Shown: positions 53,266 to 62,388, counted from the first letter of the stretch. The stretch: 64,000 nt of DNA from Amycolatopsis balhimycina FH 1894 (GCF_000384295.1 NZ_KB913037.1:1655975-1719974); one strand, 5' to 3'. Translations and numbers: made by a program. Notes: generated by a model not told the origin, from the sequence alone.

Positions 53266-55943
53266 CGGACCTCCGATTCGGCCAGGGATTCGTCCGACCC
53301 GAGATAGGCGGCCTGCACGACCGGGCTGGCCGCGACCTCGGCCGGGGTTCCGTGGAAGAGCAGGCGGCCGAAGTCGAGGACGTAGATGTCGGTGCAGATC
53401 CCCATCACCAGGGCGATGTCGTGCTCGACGAGCAGCACGCCGACGCCGCGCTCCTCGACCACCCGCTGGAGGATTTCCCCGAAGCGGCCGGTCTCTTCGT
53501 GATCCAGGCCGGACGACGGCTCGTCGAGCAGCAGCACGTCGAACGGCCCGGCCAGGCAGCGGGCCAGCTCGACGAGACGGCGCTGCCCGGTCGACAGCGC
53601 GCCGGCCTGTTCGTCGGCCAGGTGCGTGATCCCGCACAGCTCCATCGCCGACCACGCCGCGGCTTCGGCCGCCTTCCACTCCGCCGGGCGCGCCGCGAGC
53701 TGCGCGAGGACACCGGAACCCGCTTGCGCGCATTCCCGTCCCAGCAGCACGTTCTGCGCCACGGTGAGCGTTTCGCAGAGTTCCATGCGCTGGAACGTCC
53801 GGCCGATGCCGCTGCGGCCGCGCTGCGCGGGCGGCATCCGGGTGATGTCGCGGTCGTGCAGCAGCACCTGACCGCCGAACCGCCGGTTCAGGCCGCTGCA
53901 GACGTTGAACGTGGTGGTCTTTCCCGCGCCGTTGGGGCCGATCAGCCCGGTGATCCGGCCGAGCGGCGCGTCGAAGCTGAGGTTCTCCACAGCGGTCAGG
54001 CCGCCGAAGGACACCGACAGGCCGCGCACGGAAACGCCGCTTCCGGCGGCGACCCGGCGCGGCGGCACTTCGGCCACGACGGGCGCCCGCCGCCGGCCGC
54101 CGAGGCGGTCGAGCAGGACGCGCAACCGGTGCGGCATCGGTGGACCGCCGCCCCGCACGGCGACGAGAACCGCGGACACGCCGAAGACGATCCCGAGGAC
54201 CTCCGTGACCCCGTCACCCGGGACATAGCCGGGGATCACGTTCGTCAGCGCGATCAACGCGTACCACGGCTCGGCCAGGGTCGCCAGGCTCAGCTGGGCG
54301 AGCAGTTGCAGGGAAGCGAAGGGCTGGAAGAACGCGTCCGACCCGACCGCGAACATCCGGGCGACGCCGAGCAGTGCCCCGGCGATCCCGGCCAGGAACG
54401 CCGACACGCAGAAGACGATCACCTTGGACACGGTGGTGCTCAGGCCCATCGACGTGACGGCCGTCGGCGAGTCCGCCATCCCCTGCAGCAGCCGGCCGAG
54501 CCGGCCCCGCTGGATCAGCACCAGCAGCACCGCGACCACCACCAGCACGGCCAGCACGACGTAGTAGTAGCCGCCGTCGTCCGGCGCGAAGTCCGGCCGC
54601 GGCATCGTGCGGCCCTGGGACAGCGACGTGAACATGTACTGCTCGTGGTAGAGCAGTTGCTGCACGAGAATGCCGAACCCGAACGTCGCCAGGGCCAGGA
54701 ACAGGCCCGAGAGCCGGATCGCGGGCAACGCGACCAGCGCGCCCACCGGCACCACGACCAGCCCGCCCAGCACGAGGGCGACCACCCACGGCAGGCCGAG
54801 GTCGACGGCGAACTGGGAGAACGCCACCGCACCGATCGCCGCGAACGCCGCGTGGCACAGCGAAACCTGGCCCGAGGTGCGCACCAGCAGGCCGAGCGAG
54901 AGCAGCATGATCGCGCTGACCAGCGCGGCGATCCAGAACGGGAGATTGTCCGGGCCGACGAGCTGCGGCAGCAAGAGCAGCACCACCACGACGAGCACGC
55001 CGGTGGCCAGCCGCACCCGGCCGGGCGCGCGGTAGGACGGCGGTGGCCGTCTCTCCACTGTGGACGGCCGGACCAGCTTGCGCTTGGGCAGCACCAGCAA
55101 CGTCACGAAGAGCACGAGGAACGGCAACGCGGACGGCAGCCCGCTCAGCCACGGCACGTCGAGGACGTAGTGCTGGGAAACGGCCGAGGCGACGCCGATC
55201 ACCAGGCCACCGGCGAACGTCAGCGGGATGTTGCCGAACGCGCCGACCGCGGCCGCGCCGAACGCCTGCACCACGAGGAAGGTCAGGCCGACGGCGTCCA
55301 AGCCGATCAGTGGCATGACCAGCACCCCGGACAAAGCCGTGAATGTCGATCCGATGATCCACGCGATCCGCCGGACGCGCCGGGGGTCGGTGGCCTGCAT
55401 CGCCAGCAGGTCCGGGTCGTCGACGACGGCTCGCATGGCCAGGCCGATCCGGGCGAACCGGAACATCGCGTACAGCGCCGCGACCGCGACCACCGCGATG
55501 GCCACGATGGTGACCTGGCCCCACGCGACCACCGCGCCGAACAGGCGGAAGCTCGCCTGCCCGGCCGGCAGCCACGGCTCGACCTGGATGGTGTTCGCTC
55601 CGTACCGCAGGGTGGCCAGGCCCTGCACCGCCAGGATGATGCCGACCGTGCCGACGATCTGCAGGGCGATCCGCTGCGGCGCCAGCCGGGCCGCGATGCG
55701 CTCCATCAGCAACCCGATCACCGGGCCCACGAGCCCCACGCTGACGATCAGGGCGACCGTCCAATGCAGACCGAACTCGGTGTGCAGCGCGTAGAACACG
55801 TAGGCCGCGACAGTGGCGATCGCGCCGTGGCCGAAGTTGAAGATGCCCGATGACTTGTAGGTCAGCACCAGGCCCGTCCCGGCCAGGCCGTAGATCGCCC
55901 CGGCGGCGATCCCGGCGACGACGAAGGGCAGCAGCTGCAGCAC
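53262..55943 (-). CDS. Fused LivH-LivM-LivG transporter protein
   Basis: A single 893-residue chain with three parts. LivH-type permease (about 1-295; FNFGHGAIATVAAYV, NIPLTFAGGLVIG); LivM-type permease (about 310-610; GQVSLCHAAFAAIGA, ALPAIRLSGLFLALATFGFG); and LivG-type ATPase (about 645-893; Walker A GPNGAGKTTT near 672, LSTGQRRL signature, LLLDEPSSGLD). I see no internal stop or frameshift. The fusion fixes the permease and ATPase stoichiometry. It starts at GTG after AGGAAGG, 12 bases downstream of the livK stop. Confidence 0.92.
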   Translation of the reverse strand: MLQLLPFVVAGIAAGAIYGLAGTGLVLTYKSSGIFNFGHGAIATVAAYVFYALHTEFGLHWTVALIVSVGLVGPVIGLLMERIAARLAPQRIALQIVGTVGIILAVQGLATLRYGANTIQVEPWLPAGQASFRLFGAVVAWGQVTIVAIAVVAVAALYAMFRFARIGLAMRAVVDDPDLLAMQATDPRRVRRIAWIIGSTFTALSGVLVMPLIGLDAVGLTFLVVQAFGAAAVGAFGNIPLTFAGGLVIGVASAVSQHYVLDVPWLSGLPSALPFLVLFVTLLVLPKRKLVRPSTVERRPPPSYRAPGRVRLATGVLVVVVLLLLPQLVGPDNLPFWIAALVSAIMLLSLGLLVRTSGQVSLCHAAFAAIGAVAFSQFAVDLGLPWVVALVLGGLVVVPVGALVALPAIRLSGLFLALATFGFGILVQQLLYHEQYMFTSLSQGRTMPRPDFAPDDGGYYYVVLAVLVVVAVLLVLIQRGRLGRLLQGMADSPTAVTSMGLSTTVSKVIVFCVSAFLAGIAGALLGVARMFAVGSDAFFQPFASLQLLAQLSLATLAEPWYALIALTNVIPGYVPGDGVTEVLGIVFGVSAVLVAVRGGGPPMPHRLRVLLDRLGGRRRAPVVAEVPPRRVAAGSGVSVRGLSVSFGGLTAVENLSFDAPLGRITGLIGPNGAGKTTTFNVCSGLNRRFGGQVLLHDRDITRMPPAQRGRSGIGRTFQRMELCETLTVAQNVLLGRECAQAGSGVLAQLAARPAEWKAAEAAAWSAMELCGITHLADEQAGALSTGQRRLVELARCLAGPFDVLLLDEPSSGLDHEETGRFGEILQRVVEERGVGVLLVEHDIALVMGICTDIYVLDFGRLLFHGTPAEVAASPVVQAAYLGSDESLAESEVR

Positions 55944-55955
55944 GGTGGCGCCTTC

Positions 55956-57173
55956 CTAGCTGGGGCAGGTGGGCTGGGCGGAGCCGGCGAACGCGCCGTT
56001 CTGGTACTGGTACAGCCAGTAGCAGTTCACCGGCGGGGCGGGCTGGTCGGCCGTGAAGGTGATCGGCTGCGGCAGCAGGCCGTCCAGCGTCTCGCCCTTG
56101 ACCTTGCCGTAGGCGGCCAGCACGGCCTGCCGGGTGACGGTGTCCGTCGCCTGGCCCGCCGCCGGGGTCAGCGCCTTCTTGAACAGCTCGCCGCTGGCCC
56201 ACAGCGCGGTCGACGCGGGCTGCCCGGAATCGCTGTCCGCCACGCCCTCCTCGGACATCGCCGCCCGGTAGGCCTTGACCGGTGCCGTGTCGGCCCACCA
56301 CGGGAACGCGTTGAGCGCGCCGGCCAGCTTGATGTTCGGCGCGTGGTACAGCGTCGGGGAAATCGCCGACGCCGACGACCCGAAGTAGCCCGTGTAGCCC
56401 TGCGCCTGGCAGTCCTTGACGACCCGCACGCCCACCGCGGGCGAGATCGACAGCTGGACGAAGTCGACCTTGCGGTTGACCAGGTCCAGGCACTGCGCGG
56501 TGTAGTTCGGGGCGGCGGCCGCGACCTGCATCGTGCCCGAGTAGGTGTTGCCCGCGGCCTTGGCCGCCGCCTCGAACAGCGGCACGGCCGCCACGCAGGC
56601 GGGCTCCTCCGCGCACGCGACCACCGAGATGGCGTTGCCGCCGACCGGCTTCGCCGAGGCGATCTGCATGTTGACCACCTGCGGGAAGGTGGTGGTGATG
56701 CCGAACCAGTTCTTCAGCTTGCCCCACACCGTCGGGTTGTAGCCGATGCCGCCGGTGACCGGCAGCCCGGAGTCGGCGAGGATGGCCCCCACCGCGGGGT
56801 CGGTACTGGTGCTCGCCGCCACCACGGCGACGACGGACTTGTCGGAGATCAGCGACCGGGCGGCGGCCGCCGCGGTCGGTGCGTCCTCCTTGGTGTCCTT
56901 GACGACCACCTGCACCGGGTGCCCGGCGAGGCCGCCGGCCTTGTTGGTGTGCGTGGCCCAGGCCTGGAACACCTTCGTGGCCGACGCTTCGGACGCCCCG
57001 GTGGGGCCGCTGACGTTGGCCAGCACGCCGATCTTGATCGGCGTCCCGGTCAGGCCGTGGGTGTCGGTCGACGCCGACCCGCTGGCCCCGCACGCGGTGC
57101 TCGCGAGCGCGACGGCCGCCAGGCCGGCCGCCCAGCGGAACCGTTTCAGGGCGCGAATTCTCTTCGGGTTCAT
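55956..57173 (-). CDS. Liv-type substrate-binding lipoprotein
   Basis: Periplasmic-binding-protein type I (LivK-like) lipoprotein (405 aa). N-terminal signal with lipobox ASTAC giving a lipidated Cys at residue 29, then IKIGVLANVSGPTGASEAS, the standard start of the family's first lobe. The C-terminal WLYQYQNGAFAGSAQPTC carries another Cys. It binds the imported substrate outside the membrane and delivers it to the fused LivHMG-LivF transporter. The start is the ATG with GAGGAAAA upstream. No AT-rich regulon site lies ahead of it. Confidence 0.9.
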   Translation of the reverse strand: MNPKRIRALKRFRWAAGLAAVALASTACGASGSASTDTHGLTGTPIKIGVLANVSGPTGASEASATKVFQAWATHTNKAGGLAGHPVQVVVKDTKEDAPTAAAAARSLISDKSVVAVVAASTSTDPAVGAILADSGLPVTGGIGYNPTVWGKLKNWFGITTTFPQVVNMQIASAKPVGGNAISVVACAEEPACVAAVPLFEAAAKAAGNTYSGTMQVAAAAPNYTAQCLDLVNRKVDFVQLSISPAVGVRVVKDCQAQGYTGYFGSSASAISPTLYHAPNIKLAGALNAFPWWADTAPVKAYRAAMSEEGVADSDSGQPASTALWASGELFKKALTPAAGQATDTVTRQAVLAAYGKVKGETLDGLLPQPITFTADQPAPPVNCYWLYQYQNGAFAGSAQPTCPS

Positions 57174-57253
57174 GGTTTTCCTCGGATTCTGGGTACGGCG
57201 GCGGCACCGGCACGCAAGCGCGCGGTGTGTTCGTGTTCGGGTAGGGCCGGGGA

Positions 57254-57979
57254 TTACCCGGCCGGCCGCAACGGCGGGGGGTCGACGACCCGGATGCGGG
57301 GTCCGGGAAGTCCGCAGGGGCACGGCGTGTGGTCGAGCGCGGCGGTCCGGCCGACCACGAGGTCCCGCACGACGTGGGCGCGGTCGCCCGCGGTGCTCAG
57401 GGTGACCCCGTCGGGGCCCTCCGCCAGCCGCCACTCGGCCGGATCGACGTGGGCACCCGATCGGTGCGGGCACTCGAGGCCGAGCGCGGGGCCCAGCATC
57501 GCGAAGACGGCCGGGTCCAGGCCCGCGTCGCGCAACGGGTGGATCGCCTCCGGCCGGGCCCAGATCGGGGCCAGCGCGGCCAGTGACCCGGCGCAGTCCG
57601 GCTCTTTCAGCAGCCCCACGGCGGTCTCCCCGGACATGCCGAGGTACGCCCGGAACGGGAGCAACCGGAGGAAGGTCGCGGACCGCCGCACGTCCCAGCC
57701 GTACGGTTCGGCGTTGCTGTGGACGACCCGGCGGTCACGCAGGGCACGCACCACCGGACTCGCCCACGGCCCCTCGAAGTTGGGCGTGCTGATGAGCACG
57801 TGGTCGGCTTCGCCGATGTCCCAGACGTCCAGGACCTGGGCCGCCCACCGCACGTCACGGTCGAATTCGGCCCAGCCGATGTCGAACGGGACCTGCCGGT
57901 CACCGTCGAGGTACAGCCCGATGCCGAACAGCGGGGACACCGGGCCCCGCAACGCCGCGGCCATGCTGACCCTGCTCAT
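57254..57979 (-). CDS. Half-sized PaaK/LuxE-like protein
   Basis: 241-residue protein that I cannot assign to a named family. Its last third (VVRDLVVGRTAALDH, then TPCPCGLPGPRIRV) matches the CxCGxxGPxI segment seen near the end of the LuxE protein and in PaaK-type ligases. The ATP-binding SGTTG motif is lacking; LGMSGETAVG near 116 is only faintly similar. It overlaps the PaaK-type gene by four bases (ATGA), so it may be an accessory or regulatory subunit of that ligase, or a degenerate copy. Confidence 0.6.
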   Translation of the reverse strand: MSRVSMAAALRGPVSPLFGIGLYLDGDRQVPFDIGWAEFDRDVRWAAQVLDVWDIGEADHVLISTPNFEGPWASPVVRALRDRRVVHSNAEPYGWDVRRSATFLRLLPFRAYLGMSGETAVGLLKEPDCAGSLAALAPIWARPEAIHPLRDAGLDPAVFAMLGPALGLECPHRSGAHVDPAEWRLAEGPDGVTLSTAGDRAHVVRDLVVGRTAALDHTPCPCGLPGPRIRVVDPPPLRPAG

Positions 57980-59337
57980 GCCTTCACCACCCGGGGGAAC
58001 TTGGCCACGCTGGAACTGCGGGACAGGAGGTCGTCGACGGTGACGAGGTCGAGGTCGGGCTCGACGCCGACCCGGTCCAGCACGGCGTGCCGCAACCGGG
58101 CCCGCAGTTCGGTGACGTCGGCGGTGCGGGCCGGTTCGTAGCCGACCCTCAGCCGCAACCTGTCCACAATGGCCGATTCACGGATGATCTGGAACATGCC
58201 GTCCTTCGTCTCGGGCTGGGATTCGACGGCGGCCCAGACCTCACCGAGCACGACCGGGACGCCGGCGACCGTCGTCTCCTCGCCGCACCGGCCCACCACC
58301 CACTGCCGGGCGTGGGTCCGCCCGCAGCCGCACGGCTGCCGGTCGATCCGGACGAGATCGCCGCTGCGGTACCGGATCAGCGGTGCCGCGCGGTTGTCCA
58401 GGTCGGTGGCCACCAGCTCGCCGACCGTGCCCTCGCCGGTCGCTTCGCCGGAGGCCGGGTCGAGACTTTCGGCCAGGACGAGGTCCTCCCAGAGGTGGTA
58501 GCCGTCGTGTTCGCGGCACTCCCAGCACGTCCCGGTGTCACCCGCGCTGCTGTAGGTGAACATCTCGACGCCCCAGTCGTCGCGCACCTTTTCGGCGAGC
58601 GCCCGGCCGAGCGGCTGCCCGGCGAACGAGGCGCCCTTGAGGGACGACAGCGCGTCCCGGATGTCGTAGGTGTGCTCCAGCCGTTCGAGCTCGAGCACGG
58701 TCGGCATCATCAGCTGCAGGTAGGCGGGCCGGAACCGCAGCAGGGCCTGGACGATCTCCTCGCCCTTGCCGATCCAGGTGTCCACGAAGATCGGCACCAG
58801 GCCCATGCCGTGGTAGAAGGTGTCGTAGAAGCCCCGGAACGAGCCGGCCGACACGAGGACCTTGTCGCCCGGTCGCAGCCCGATCTCCCACAGGTCGCGC
58901 GCCGAACACAGCTGCAGCGGCGGGTAGGCGTCCCAGATCTCCGGGATCAGCTCGGGATCGCTGGTCGTCCCGGAGGTGGACATGATCGACGACAGCCCGG
59001 ACGGTGGCCCGAACAGCATCCCGCCGAACGGGTCGCCGGTGCGTTCCCGATAGGCCTGGACGTCCTTCTTGGTGAACGTCGGCACCAGCCGGCGGAAGTC
59101 GGCCAGCGAGCGGATCTCGCCGGGGTCGACCCCGGCGGCGGACCACAGCTCGCGGTAGAAGGCTGATTGCGCGTAGGCCTCGGGCACCAGTTCGAGAACG
59201 CGTCGCTGCTGGAACGCCTCCAGTTCCGCGCGGGACGCCGTTTCGAGCTCGGGCTCCAGGTAGCGGCGCGCGTCGCCGGCTGCCACCGCCGGTTCCAGCA
59301 CTGTGGGCTGCGTGTCGGCCACGGTGAGTACCTCCAT
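57976..59337 (-). CDS. PaaK-type phenylacetate-CoA ligase-like protein
   Basis: PaaK/LuxE-superfamily adenylating enzyme (453 aa): IMSTSGTTSDPELIP near 118-132 is the adenylate-binding motif. SSAGDTGTCWECREHDGYHLWED follows the PaaK pattern, and APLIRYRSGDLVRID is the A8-type hinge. PCGCGRTHARQWVVGRCGE is a zinc-like cysteine segment. It should form an aryl- or alicyclic acyl-CoA (or acyl-AMP). The start is the ATG after AAGGG. It is divergent from the TetR gene at 59561, with sites 12 and 13 in between. Confidence 0.85.
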   Translation of the reverse strand: MEVLTVADTQPTVLEPAVAAGDARRYLEPELETASRAELEAFQQRRVLELVPEAYAQSAFYRELWSAAGVDPGEIRSLADFRRLVPTFTKKDVQAYRERTGDPFGGMLFGPPSGLSSIMSTSGTTSDPELIPEIWDAYPPLQLCSARDLWEIGLRPGDKVLVSAGSFRGFYDTFYHGMGLVPIFVDTWIGKGEEIVQALLRFRPAYLQLMMPTVLELERLEHTYDIRDALSSLKGASFAGQPLGRALAEKVRDDWGVEMFTYSSAGDTGTCWECREHDGYHLWEDLVLAESLDPASGEATGEGTVGELVATDLDNRAAPLIRYRSGDLVRIDRQPCGCGRTHARQWVVGRCGEETTVAGVPVVLGEVWAAVESQPETKDGMFQIIRESAIVDRLRLRVGYEPARTADVTELRARLRHAVLDRVGVEPDLDLVTVDDLLSRSSSVAKFPRVVKA

Positions 59338-59356
59338 CGATCGCCCTTGACCAAAG

Positions 59357-59368
59357 AGTTAGAAGATT
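59357..59368 (+). promoter_or_regulatory. AT-rich operator-like site 12
   Basis: AGTTAGAAGATT, with AGAGATTTAGG following, 20 bases upstream of the PaaK-type ligase start. Two bases differ from the reference core. It is the nearer of two sites in the 223-base gap to the TetR gene. Confidence 0.5.
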
Positions 59369-59520
59369 AAGAGATTTAGGTCACGACCGTAACCTCCACG
59401 ATCCGGGAGGCCCAGGGAACGGCGTTCCCGCCATTCGACCCGTTGACGGTCGACGACATCGGTCTCTTCGTGGAGATCAAGTGCCGTCCGCGACGCTTGG
59501 AAGTCGCGCCGCCATAGTGT

Positions 59521-59533
59521 AATTTATTTAACT
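59521..59533 (-). promoter_or_regulatory. AT-rich operator-like site 13
   Basis: On the minus strand AGTTAAATAAATT followed by ACACTATGG; the ACACTAT suffix is shared with site 1. It lies 28 bases before the TetR start and would allow autoregulation by that TetR. Confidence 0.55.
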
Positions 59534-59560
59534 ATTAGAGACGTCCTGAGCGGAGGTGCG

Positions 59561-60250
59561 ATGTCGCAGCTTGCCGTCGTCGAAGGTCCCCACGTGCCGG
59601 TGATGACCTCGGTACCGTCCGATGCGGACTCGCCCGGGGACGCCGAAACCGCGCGCATCCTGCGCGCGGCGTGGGCCGTGCTCGAGCGGTCGCACTTCCG
59701 TTCGCTGAAGATACGCCAGGTGCTGACCGCGTCCAACACGTCCGCGAGCACCTTCTACCGGTCGTTTCCCAGCAAGGCCCACCTCCTGCTCGCCCTGCTG
59801 GCCGACGAGACCGCCCGGGGGGACCGCCTGCTCGCGGCGCGGATCGCCGAAGCGGACTCGGCCGAGGGCCGGTTGCGGGCCTGGTTGAAGTTCAACATCC
59901 GGACGATCTACCGGCGGGAGCTCGCGGAGCGCGCCCGGCTCTTCCTCGACACGGGACTGCTCGAAGAACTCCCCGAAGAGGTGCACCGGCTCTACGGCGT
60001 GCCGGGCAGGCGGCTCGCGGAGGTGATCCGCGGCGGCATGGCGGATCGGGTGTTCCGGGCCGGCGACCCGGTCGCCGACGCCGCGATGGTGGGTCACCTG
60101 ATGCGCGGACTGCTCGCCGACGGTCTGGACGGCCAGCTCGCCATGACCGAGGACCAGGCCCTGGACACCGCGTCGGACTTCGTGCTCCGGGCCCTGCGCC
60201 CGGCCTCCTCCGACACCCGGGAAGAACGCACCCTGCGTGCCCTCCCCTGA
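59561..60250 (+). CDS. TetR-family regulator, candidate regulon master
   Basis: TetR-family repressor (229 aa) with a 28-residue N-terminal extension before the HTH (about 30-75, including FRSLKIRQVLTASNTSASTFYRSF), then a helical ligand domain ending in ASDFVLRALRPA. It starts at ATG after CGGAGG. It has an AT-rich site in its own leader and a second in front of the divergent ligase. This position makes it the best candidate for the protein that binds all 13 sites, though the two other TetR genes also neighbour sites. Confidence 0.87.
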   Translation: MSQLAVVEGPHVPVMTSVPSDADSPGDAETARILRAAWAVLERSHFRSLKIRQVLTASNTSASTFYRSFPSKAHLLLALLADETARGDRLLAARIAEADSAEGRLRAWLKFNIRTIYRRELAERARLFLDTGLLEELPEEVHRLYGVPGRRLAEVIRGGMADRVFRAGDPVADAAMVGHLMRGLLADGLDGQLAMTEDQALDTASDFVLRALRPASSDTREERTLRALP

Positions 60251-60251
60251 C

Positions 60252-60794
60252 TCACCGTGACAAAGGATGGCCGTCCGGCGCCCAGAACCGGTTCCAGGCC
60301 GGGTCGGCGGCCGGCAGCGCGGGCGGACCACCGGTGCCCCAGCTGTCGAACCCCACGGCCTGCGGGTGCTCGGCCAGGTCCGCGGCGTACCAGTGGCGCT
60401 CACGACGTCGTTCGAACAGCCAGTCGCCGTCCACCAGCCGGTAGGTGTCGTCGTAGCGGATCGCCATCACGATCCACCGGTCGCCGACCTCGTGCTCGGC
60501 CCGGCAGTACACCTGGCCGGTCGCCGTGACCGGCTCCTCCCCCGGGCCGAGTTCGATCCGGTGACCGGCCAGCAGGTGCACCGAGCGGTAGAACCAGCGC
60601 AGCTGCGGCTCGATGTAGTCACGCAGCGCCTGCCGCCCGGCACCCCGGCGGCCCATGTCGACGTCGGGCACGAACAGCGCCACCCAGGCGTCGAGGTCCC
60701 GCTGGTCCACGGCCAGGGCGTAGCGGATCGGCAGCTGGCCGATGTCGAGCTGCGCCTCGATGCGGGCCAGCCGCTGCTCGGACGTCCCGGCCAT
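60252..60794 (-). CDS. SnoaL-like (NTF2-fold) protein
   Basis: SnoaL_4-type NTF2-like protein (180 aa): ARIEAQLDIGQLPIRYALAVDQRDLDAW with LFVPDVDMGRRG, then HLLAGHRIELG and RAEHEVGDRWIVMAIRYDDTY strands. Members act as hydratases, isomerases or dehydratases on ring compounds, often beside SDRs. The start overlaps the stop of the upstream SDR by one base, so they are coupled. Convergent with the TetR, one base apart from its stop. Confidence 0.82.
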   Translation of the reverse strand: MAGTSEQRLARIEAQLDIGQLPIRYALAVDQRDLDAWVALFVPDVDMGRRGAGRQALRDYIEPQLRWFYRSVHLLAGHRIELGPGEEPVTATGQVYCRAEHEVGDRWIVMAIRYDDTYRLVDGDWLFERRRERHWYAADLAEHPQAVGFDSWGTGGPPALPAADPAWNRFWAPDGHPLSR

Positions 60795-61552
60795 CAGGCG
60801 CCTCCGGTCAGCATCAGCGTGTCACCGGTCAGGTACGCGAGGTCGTCGCTCACCAGGGCGACGACCGCCCGCCCGATGTCGGTCTCCGGGTCGCCCATGC
60901 GGCCCAGCGGCATGGTCCTGGTCAGCTTCCGGAACCGCTCGGGCTCGTCCTTGCTGAACTGCTCGGCGGCGGGCGAGAGCGCGTTGGGCACGACCACGTT
61001 CACCCGGATGCCGTAGCGGCCCCACTCGCGGGCGGCGACCCGGGACAACCCGCGGATCGCCTCCTTGGCCATCGCGTACGCACCGAAGGTCACGTTGCCG
61101 TCGATGGCGGTGCTGGACCCGAAGTTCACGATCGAGCCGCCCCGGACCCGCAACAGCGGGAGTGCCGCCTGCATCGCGTGCAACGTGGCCAGTGGCCCGC
61201 TGCGCCAGCACACGTCCACGTCCTCGGGCGTCGTCTCGGCGAGCAATCGCTGGACCGACGTCTGGGCGTTGTTGACGAGCGCGTCGAGACCGCCGAAGCG
61301 GGCGGCCGTCTCGGCGATCACGGCCTCGAGCTGAGCGCGATCGGTGACGTCGCAGGCGAGCGCGATCGAGGAGCCGCCGAAGGCGTCGATCTCGGCCGCC
61401 ACCGCCTCGCACTTCGCGACCGTGCGCCCGGCCAGCGCGACGCAGGCGCCCTCGCGGGCCAGCGCCAGCGCGGTGCCTCGCCCGACGCCCTGCCCGGCCC
61501 CGGTCACCAGCACGACCTTGCCTGCCAACCTTGCCCGCGTCAGCTCCGGCAT
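60794..61552 (-). CDS. Short-chain dehydrogenase/reductase
   Basis: SDR (252 aa): TGAGQGVGRGTA, CDVTDRAQLEAV, NNAQTS in place of NNAG, and YAMAKEAIRGLSRV (Tyr/Lys). PNALSPAAEQFSKDEPERF is the substrate loop and GDTLMLTGGA the end. Specificity unknown; a hydroxyl or keto group on a ring or acyl chain is likely. It starts at ATG after AGGAGG and overlaps the upstream SDR gene by 13 bases. Middle gene of the SDR-SDR-SnoaL operon. Confidence 0.88.
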   Translation of the reverse strand: MPELTRARLAGKVVLVTGAGQGVGRGTALALAREGACVALAGRTVAKCEAVAAEIDAFGGSSIALACDVTDRAQLEAVIAETAARFGGLDALVNNAQTSVQRLLAETTPEDVDVCWRSGPLATLHAMQAALPLLRVRGGSIVNFGSSTAIDGNVTFGAYAMAKEAIRGLSRVAAREWGRYGIRVNVVVPNALSPAAEQFSKDEPERFRKLTRTMPLGRMGDPETDIGRAVVALVSDDLAYLTGDTLMLTGGA

Positions 61553-62388
61553 CCGTGGTCCTCCTGTCCGTTCACCCGTCGCACGAGCGGGCTGTCGGCT
61601 TCACGGCGAAGCCGGTACTCGCGGACCTCGCCGCCCGCCGCGTGCACGACACGCCCGGTCACGTCGGCCGCCGCCTCGGCGACGAGGGCCAGCACGACGC
61701 GGGACACGTGTTCGGGCGCCAGGTCGAGATCGCTGCCGTCGCGGTCGAGGTGCGCCCCCGACATCCGGGTCCGGGCGCCGGGAGACACCGCGTTCACCGT
61801 GATGCCGTACGGCGCCGCCTCGTCGGACAGGGCCATCGTCAGACCCCACAGCGCCGCCTTCGCCGCCGCGTACGCCGCACCCGCGTGGCAGCCTGTCCGC
61901 AGGCCCGCCTCGGAGATGGTGTTGACCACCCGGCCGTAGCGCCGGCCGCGCATGTGCTCGAAGGCCGCGCGGACCGTCCCGGCGCTCCCGATCACGTTGA
62001 CCGCGAGGCAGCGCTCCAATTCCTCTTGCGACAGTTCTCCCACCCCGGTGCCGGTGAAGATTCCCGCGTTGTTGACCACGATGTCCAGTCCACCGAAGTT
62101 CTCGAGTGCGCACCGCACCGCCGTCGCGGCTCCGCGGAAGCAGGAGACGTCGGAGCGATCGGCGAAGGCTTTGCCGCCCGCGGCAACGATTTCCGCGACC
62201 GTCCGCGTGGCCAGGTCGTATTCCTCGGCGGTGGTCCCGTCGACCGAAACGGAGATGTCGTTGACGACCACCGCCGCACCCGCCGCGGCGAGCGCCATGG
62301 CGTGCGCCCGGCCGAGCCCCCGGCCCGCGCCGGTGACGAGCGCGACGCGTCCGGCCAAGGATTCCCCGCCCGTCTCGTACTCCGCCAT
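61540..62388 (-). CDS. Short-chain dehydrogenase/reductase, MFE2-like
   Basis: SDR (282 aa) with TGAGRGLGRAHAMALAAAGA, VVVNDI, NNAGIFTGTG, NTISEAG (Ser) and YAAAKAALWGLT (Tyr/Lys). The RGLGRAH and VVNDI features resemble the SDR at 17221 and MFE2-type 3R-hydroxyacyl-CoA dehydrogenases. It has a C-terminal extension (READSPLVRRVNGQEDHG) that overlaps the next gene. First gene of its operon; the gap upstream to the luciferase-like gene is 62 bases, with no AT-rich site. Confidence 0.86.
   Translation of the reverse strand: MAEYETGGESLAGRVALVTGAGRGLGRAHAMALAAAGAAVVVNDISVSVDGTTAEEYDLATRTVAEIVAAGGKAFADRSDVSCFRGAATAVRCALENFGGLDIVVNNAGIFTGTGVGELSQEELERCLAVNVIGSAGTVRAAFEHMRGRRYGRVVNTISEAGLRTGCHAGAAYAAAKAALWGLTMALSDEAAPYGITVNAVSPGARTRMSGAHLDRDGSDLDLAPEHVSRVVLALVAEAAADVTGRVVHAAGGEVREYRLRREADSPLVRRVNGQEDHGCRS

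Noticed and set aside
53352..55853. 833-codon plus-strand frame opposite the Liv fusion gene
   Set aside because: Antisense shadow rich in Arg, Gln, Asp and His repeats. The minus strand encodes a clear permease/ATPase with Walker motifs.
54214..57213. 999-codon minus-strand frame over the Liv operon
   Set aside because: Frame-shifted copy of LivK and LivH-M coding sequence with high Arg/Gly content and no domain match.
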